Positions 1 through 6,400 of a DNA stretch of 7,031 bases are shown piece after piece (the stretch's first letter is position 1; each line of letters begins with the position of its first letter). The notes under the pieces were generated by a model. That model made no database searches, was not told the origin of the DNA, and was given only the letters and a program-made list of their open reading frames with translations. This stretch comes from JBAXGW01 sp037139195. GTDB lineage: Bacteria > Bacteroidota > Bacteroidia > Bacteroidales > JAHJDW01. The DNA lies in NCBI GenBank assembly GCA_037139195.1, contig JBAXGW010000122.1:1-7031 (forward strand). The letters run 5' to 3'. The position numbers and the translations under genes are program-made.

Positions 1-96
1 GAGAAATCTTTGAAGATTTTGTTTCTTAAGTTTTAATCGGACAATATTGATTTGAAATTTTAATTGCATTTTTCTAATGCGGATTTAGGGTTAAAT

Positions 97-146
97 CTGG
101 CTTATGCCAGTGTTAAAAACAAAATAGACTGTGATGGCTTTAGCCA
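97..146. repeat. Pair of near-identical 12-bp palindromic hairpins
   Basis: TGGCTTATGCCA at 98-109 and TGGCTTTAGCCA at 135-146 match at 10 of 12 bases. Each forms a TGGC/GCCA stem around a four-base AT centre. The first extends to a 5-bp stem (CTGGC/GCCAG, 97-110). They lie 37 bp apart, start to start, in otherwise AT-rich DNA. They could be tandem operator-like dyads or small RNA hairpins. Neither is followed by a T run on the + strand, so they are not + strand terminators. Function unknown. Confidence 0.45.
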
Positions 147-332
147 AGTCAGGAGCCAATTATATATCAATTTATTAGCTAGATGATATTGTTTAGAATT
201 TTTAAAAAAAACTAGAATTAATAGGACAATAATGTTAAAAAACCTTGAAGATTTAAAACATCCCTTAAAATCGGTCTAATCCGCAATATCCGTGTTCTAA
301 ACTACTAGTAAACCATTAACAATAAGCTTCGT

Positions 333-360
333 GTTTGTCCTACAAACTTTTATTTTTTTA
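333..360 (+). terminator. Possible weak intrinsic terminator of an upstream transcript
   Basis: A perfect 6-bp stem GTTTGT (333-338) and ACAAAC (342-347) encloses the loop CCT. It is followed at once by a T-rich tract (348-360) that continues as mostly T to about 380. The geometry fits a Rho-independent terminator, but the stem has only two G-C pairs, so it would be weak. It would end transcription entering from the left before the kinase gene. Confidence 0.35.
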
Positions 361-421
361 TTATATTTTTTTTTCTTTAATTTATATTTTAAAAACGACT
401 AAATATATTTACTTATAATAA

Positions 422-453
422 TTTGCAATTCAATTATATACAATTTACTTGTA
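422..453 (+). promoter_or_regulatory. Weak candidate promoter for the kinase gene
   Basis: TTTG at 422-425 could serve as a Bacteroidota-type -33 element. About 20 bases downstream, TACTTG at 446-451 only partly resembles the TAnnTTTG -7 consensus of that phylum. No better match was found between 380 and 494. The whole stretch is AT-rich and permissive, so this is a tentative placement. Confidence 0.2.
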
Positions 454-479
454 TCGATATTTTTTTGCTCTTTACATAA

Positions 480-497
480 AACAATGGTCAATTTATG
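480..497 (+). promoter_or_regulatory. Translation start region without Shine-Dalgarno; four-codon ORF overlapping the start
   Basis: The kinase frame is closed by TAA at 477-479, and the ATG at 495-497 is the first ATG in the open frame. The leader is A/T-rich (CATAAAACAATGG...) with no purine-rich Shine-Dalgarno sequence, as is usual in Bacteroidota. A second ATG at 484-486 in another frame opens a four-codon ORF (M-V-N-L) whose TGA (496-498) overlaps the kinase ATG in an ATGA arrangement. This could couple initiation, or it could be chance. Confidence 0.5.
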
Positions 498-3400
498 ATT
501 AATAATAAAACAAATACCGAGTTAGACTCAAAAAGCATAAGAAATAAAATGATTTTATATCTGCTGCTTCTCATTATCACAGGTGCTGGTTTTACTTGGG
601 TTGCTGCATATAATACTAAAAGAGACTTAAAAAACGATATAAAACTTGCAGCAAAAGTTATTTCGGCAATGCTAAATCAAAACCGAATTAAAAATTTAAC
701 TGGTACCATAGCCGACACTGCCAATCCCGATTATAAAAGGCTTAAAGAAGCGCTTGCTGCAGGATTAAAAACGATAGACAAATCGCGCTTTGTTTATTTA
801 ATGGGAATAAAATCAAATAAAGTATTTTTTTATGTAGATTCGGAACCCGCAGGTTCGAAAGACGAATCACTGCCGGGCGATATTTACACCGATGCTGCTG
901 AATCATTAATTAATGTTTTTAGCACAAAAGAAGAAGCGGTTGAAGAATCATTAGTTGACCAGTGGGGAACTTGGAGTTCGGCATTTGTACCTATTAAAGA
1001 CATCAAAACTGGCAAACTAATTGCAGTTTTGGGGTTGGATATTTCTAGTATGAACTGGAATCTACTTATAGCTGAGCAATGTGCCCTTCCGGTGGGTTTA
1101 ATGCTAATGACCTTAATTTTTGTTTTTCTTTCATTTGTGTTAGGACAAAAAGCGAAACTTAGCAGAAAACAAACAGATACCATACGCGAACAAGAAGAAA
1201 AGTTTCGCGAAATGTTTATGAGCCATAATGCAATTATGCTTTTGGTTGAACCCCAATCGGGTTTAATCGTTGACGCAAACACTGCTGCAGTGGATTTTTA
1301 TGGATATTCAAAAGCGACACTGTGTGCTATGAATATAAATGAAATAAATGGTCTAGATAAGGACAAAGTGTCAGAAATGCGATTGAAAGCATTAAATAAC
1401 ATACAAAACAATTTTATTTTTAAACATAAAACAGCAAGTAGTGAAATAAAAACGGTAGAAGTACATTCATCTTCTATAGTAAACAACAATCAAACGCTAC
1501 TTTTTTCTATTATTATTGATATTACCGAAAAAATAAAAACCGACCTTGAACTTAAACAAAAGGATGAATTCTATAAAAATTTAACCAACAAGGTACCAGG
1601 CGTTATATATCAATTTATTTTCGATGCAAATGGAAACCACAAATTTCCTTTTTTAAGCGATAATACCGAACTAATATATGGCATATCGTCCGAAGCAATT
1701 AAAAACGATGTAAATGTTTTTTTTAGCATGATTCACCCTGAGGACATGCCTCGTTTTATCGAATCGAACATTATAGCTAATCAAGAATTTACTGATTGGT
1801 CGTGCGAGTTCAGATTAAACTTACCAAGCATTGGCATACGTTGGATGCATGGTTTCTCATCGCCACAGCGACAAGACGATGGCTCAATATTATGGAGCGG
1901 TTTCATTAATGATATTAATGAACAAAAAGAAATTGACAAACAAATTGTCGATAGCAAAGAACGTTTTAGAGAGTTAGCCGAAAATGTAGATCAAGTATTT
2001 GTATTACGTACCAAAGAAAAAGTATTATATGTAAGCCCTAAGTTTGAAGAAATATTAAAAATACCAATCCAAGTAATACTAGACAACCCTAATGGATTTA
2101 CAGATTACATTCATCCTGAAGACAGAGAACGAATATTTTCAAATATTGAACGTAAAGATTTCACCCCCGAAGGATTTACCAATGAAGAATATAGAATGTT
2201 AAATCCCAATGGGGAATTACAATGGATTTCATCAAAAACATATCCTATCGTTGAAAACGACGGAACGGTCAATAAAATAGCAGTTATAGTATCGGATATT
2301 ACCGAAAAGAAAATATTAGAAAACGAAAACAAAATAGCAAGCGAAAATTTTGCTTCCATTTTTAGAACCAGCCCCGACCCTATTATCATAATGCGTGCAG
2401 CCGATGGAATTATTACCGATGCTAACGAGCAATTTATCAATACTTCGGGCTATTCTTTAGACGAATTAATTGGCAGAACCAGTTCCGAATTAACTGCTTA
2501 CGAGAACCCTAGCGACCGCGACGAAGCTATTCATGATTTAAAGACAAAAGGCTTCTTCCAAAATAAAGAAGTGAAATTCAACACCAAACAAGGCGAACAA
2601 CTTGATTGTATTCTTTCTTCTCGAATAATAAAACTTTCAGGCATACCTCATTTCATTACCACTCTGAGAGATGTAAGTAAAATAAAAGCTATTGAAAATC
2701 AAGTAAAAATAAACGAAACCAATTTTCGCACCTTCTTCAATTCTATTCAAGATTTTTTGTTTGTGCTTGATGAACAAGGAAATATAATTAACGTAAACGA
2801 TACTGTTTCCAATAGATTAAAATATACTAATGAAGAATTAGTAGGCCAATCAGTATTAATTGTTCATCCCGAAGAACGTCGCGAAGAAGCAGGACGAATT
2901 GTTGGCGAAATGCTATCTGGCAAAGCCGACTTCTGCCCTGTTCCACTGAAAACAAAATCAGGTGAATTAATTCAAGTAGAAACTAGGGTATATCCAGGAT
3001 TATGGAACGGCGCACCTGCTTTATTTGGAGTTACAAAAGATATTACTAAAATAAAACAAACCGAAGAACGCTTTGCTAAAGCGTTTAATGCTGGTTCGAG
3101 CATATTGGCTATTACCGAATTCGATTCAGGAAAAATTGTTGATGTAAATGAAGCTTTTGTTCATTTCTTTGGATACTCAAAACAAGAAGTATTAGGTAAA
3201 ACCACCAGCGAAATGGGTTTCTATTATAACATTGATGATAGAACTAAAATAATGGCAAAAGTAACTGAAAATGGAGCCGTACGTGACTTGGAAATACGAT
3301 TTACAGATCATTCGAAACAAGTTAAAACTGTTTTATTTACTATGTCAAAAGTTAATATTGGCGAAGGACTGTTTTGGTTGACCAGTATGACCGACATTTC

Positions 3401-6400
3401 TGACCGCAAAGAAATTGAAAACAAACTAAAAATAAACGAAGAAAATTTCCGCACCTTCTTTAATTCAATCGACGATTTCTTATTTGTACTGGATGAGCAA
3501 GGAAATATGATTAATGTAAATGAAACAGTAATTAGAAGACTTGAATATAGCGAACAAGAATTACTAGGTAAATCGGTATTAATAACCCATCCCGAAGAAC
3601 GAAGAGATGAAGCAGGACGAATTGTAGGTGATATGCTTGCTGGCACTGCCGATTTCTGCCCAGTGCCTTTGATTACAAAATCGGGTAAATACATACCAGT
3701 TGAAACCAGAATTTACGCTGGTTCTTGGAATGGTATTCCTGCCCTATTTGGCGTTACTAAGGATGTTACAAAAATACAACAGTCGGAAGAAAGATTTGCC
3801 AAAGCATTCCAGTCGGGAGCAAGTTTAATGGCTATTTCGGAAATAGAAACTGGAAAATTTATAGATGCTAACGACGCATTTTATAAAACTACAGGATATA
3901 ACAAAGACGAAGTAATAGGAAAATCGTCAACAGAACTAAGCTTATTCGACAATACAGAAGACCGTGATAAAGTTAGAGCAATAGTTAAAGAAACTGGATT
4001 TGCTAAAGACGTTGAAATAAAAGTAAAAATAAAACATGGAGCTCCTCGCATTGGTTTATTCTCGGCAAGTATTATGAATATTGGCGACAAGCCTTGCATG
4101 CTAACTACCATGACAGATATAACAGAACGCAAGTATGCAGAAGAAGAATTAAGCTGGAACGAATCTTTCTTACGAATGATGAGTAACACCTCGCCTCTTG
4201 CCTATTTTGTGGTGGATAATAGAAATGATGAAATTCTTTATTTCAATCATCGTTTTTGCGAAATATGGGACATACAGCATTTAGAAGAACGCATGGGAAA
4301 AGGCGAACTTAAAAACAATGATATTATACCATACTGTTTACCTGTGCTAGCCAATGTTCCTGCTTTTGCCGAATCATGCAAACCGCTTCAGACAGAAGAA
4401 AATCGTGTTACAGTTGAAGATTACATCTCGTTTAACGATGGCAGAACAATTAGAAGATACACCACACAAATGCGTGGTGCTGATGATGAATACTTTGGTA
4501 GATTCTATATTTTTGAAGATGTAACCATTCAAAAAATGACAGAAAAAGCCATATTAGATAGCGAAGCTCAATTGCAAAACATATTAAACGTAGAAGATGT
4601 TGGCGTTATCATCATTGATGAAAAAACGCACGAAATAGAATTTGCAAATAAAAAAGCTGTTAATCTTTTTGGTGCACCCAAAGAAGAAATAGAAGGGCAT
4701 GTTTGCCACAAATATATTTGCACAAAAGAATGTGGCAATTGCCCTATTACTGATTTAGGAGAGACAATAGATTCGTCGGAACGTGTAATACTAAATTTAA
4801 AAGGTGAAGAAATGCCAATTATAAAATCGGTGGTTCGAGAAATGTTCAATGGTAAGCCTTGCCTTATTGAAACATTTGTAGACATTAGCGAGCGCAAAAA
4901 AATGGAAACCGAGCTATTAAATGCAAAAAATACAGCCGAAATAGCAAGTAAAGCCAAATCCGAGTTTTTAGCAAATATGAGCCACGAAATACGTACACCG
5001 CTTAATGGCGTTATTGGATTCTCTGATTTATTGCTAAAAACAAAACTTACCGATGTGCAGCAAAATTACATGCAATCGGTTAACACTTCAGCTACATCTC
5101 TTTTAGATTTAATTAATGATGTATTAGACTTTTCTAAAATTGAAGCCGGCAAGCTAGAATTAAATCCTGAAAAAATTGACATCTACGAGTTGATAGAAAA
5201 CTTAGCCGATGTAGTAAAATATAAAATACAAGAAAAAGGCATCGAGTTACTTATAGATATTTGCCCAACAATTCCTCGCTTTATTACTGCCGACCCAATA
5301 CGTTTACGACAGGTAATACTCAACTTACTTGGCAATGCGGTAAAATTCACCGAAGAAGGCGAAATTGAAATAAAAGTAGAAATGACCGAAATTGAAGGCG
5401 ACGATAATGAATTTACATTCTCGCTGATCGACACTGGAATTGGTATTCCAAAGAATAAACAAAAACAAATATTCGAATCGTTTTCACAAGCCGACAATTC
5501 CACCACACGCCAATATGGCGGCACAGGCTTAGGACTTTCAATTTCGGGAAGCCTTGTTGCTAAAATGGGTTCGCATATTCAACTCGAAAGCGAAGAAGGC
5601 AAAGGAAGTCGCTTCTTCTTCACCATTAAGCTACCTTCGGAACATGGCGAAATTGTTGAATACCAAGATTTAAGTCAAATAAAACATGCTTTGGTCATAG
5701 ACGACAATGCCAACAATAGAAATATTGTAGAAGTAATGCTAAAAACCAAACAAATTGAAACCGAACAAGCAGCTGACGGCATAACTGCACTGCGTATGAT
5801 TAGCAATAAAATGTATAACGTAATTATCGTTGATTATCACATGCCATTTATGGACGGATTAGATGTAATACGCAAGATTAGAGAAGATATAAAAGGTAAA
5901 AATGCAAAACAACCAATTATTTTTCTTCATAGCTCATCCGACGATGAATTTGTAATGAACGAATGCAAACGTCTCAATGTTAATGTTCACATGGTAAAAC
6001 CAGTGAAAATGAGACAGCTTTTTGGAGCATTATCGCGAATAAACATAAAAGAAGAATATATTGAACCTGAATTTATTAAAAATACAGAATCTGTTATAAC
6101 TACAAGTTCAGAAAATTACAAAGTTCTCCTTGTTGATGATTTCTCAACCAATATGATGTTAGCCTCTGCTTATGTATTCAATATTTTACCAAATGCCGAA
6201 ATTATTACGGCAAAAGACGGGAAAGCCGCGGTAGAACAATATACTAAACACCAGCCCAATATTATTCTTATGGACATTCAAATGCCAATAATGAATGGAT
6301 ATGAAGCAACGCGTGAAATTAGAAGTATTGAAAGCAAAAATGGAATGCACACCCCAATTATAGCACTAACAGCTGGCACTGTTTTGGGCGAAAAAGAAAG

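Larger units (their letters stand above)
1..494. other. AT-rich intergenic region upstream of the kinase gene
   Basis: No reading frame of useful length is visible on either strand. At the extreme left edge, the frame starting at base 3 reads EIFEDFVS and stops at 27-29, and the frame starting at base 1 stops at 34-36. Either could be the tail of an upstream gene, but a handful of codons cannot decide this. The rest is AT-rich, with short palindromes at 97-110 and 135-146, a hairpin at 333-347 and long T runs at 348-380. At nearly 500 bp it is long for a simple promoter region and may carry regulatory sites or decayed repeat DNA. Confidence 0.7.

Noticed and set aside
1..36. Tail of an upstream gene (EIFEDFVS then stop at 27-29, or another frame stopping at 34-36)
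   Set aside because: Too few codons to choose a frame or recognise a protein; mentioned only in the intergenic entry.
10..254. Ten-base direct repeat TTGAAGATTT at 10-19 and 245-254
   Set aside because: Short and AT-rich; the flanks do not align well except for AATCGG some 25 bases later, so chance is likely.
2712..3785. Recent tandem duplication or assembly artefact creating PAS5-6 and PAS7-8
   Set aside because: Synonymous positions differ widely between copies and the second halves share under half of their residues, so the copies are old and real.
1191..4895. LOV or heme-binding PAS domain in the array
   Set aside because: No NCRFLQ-type flavin motif and no recognisable heme-PAS signature was seen in any of the ten domains.
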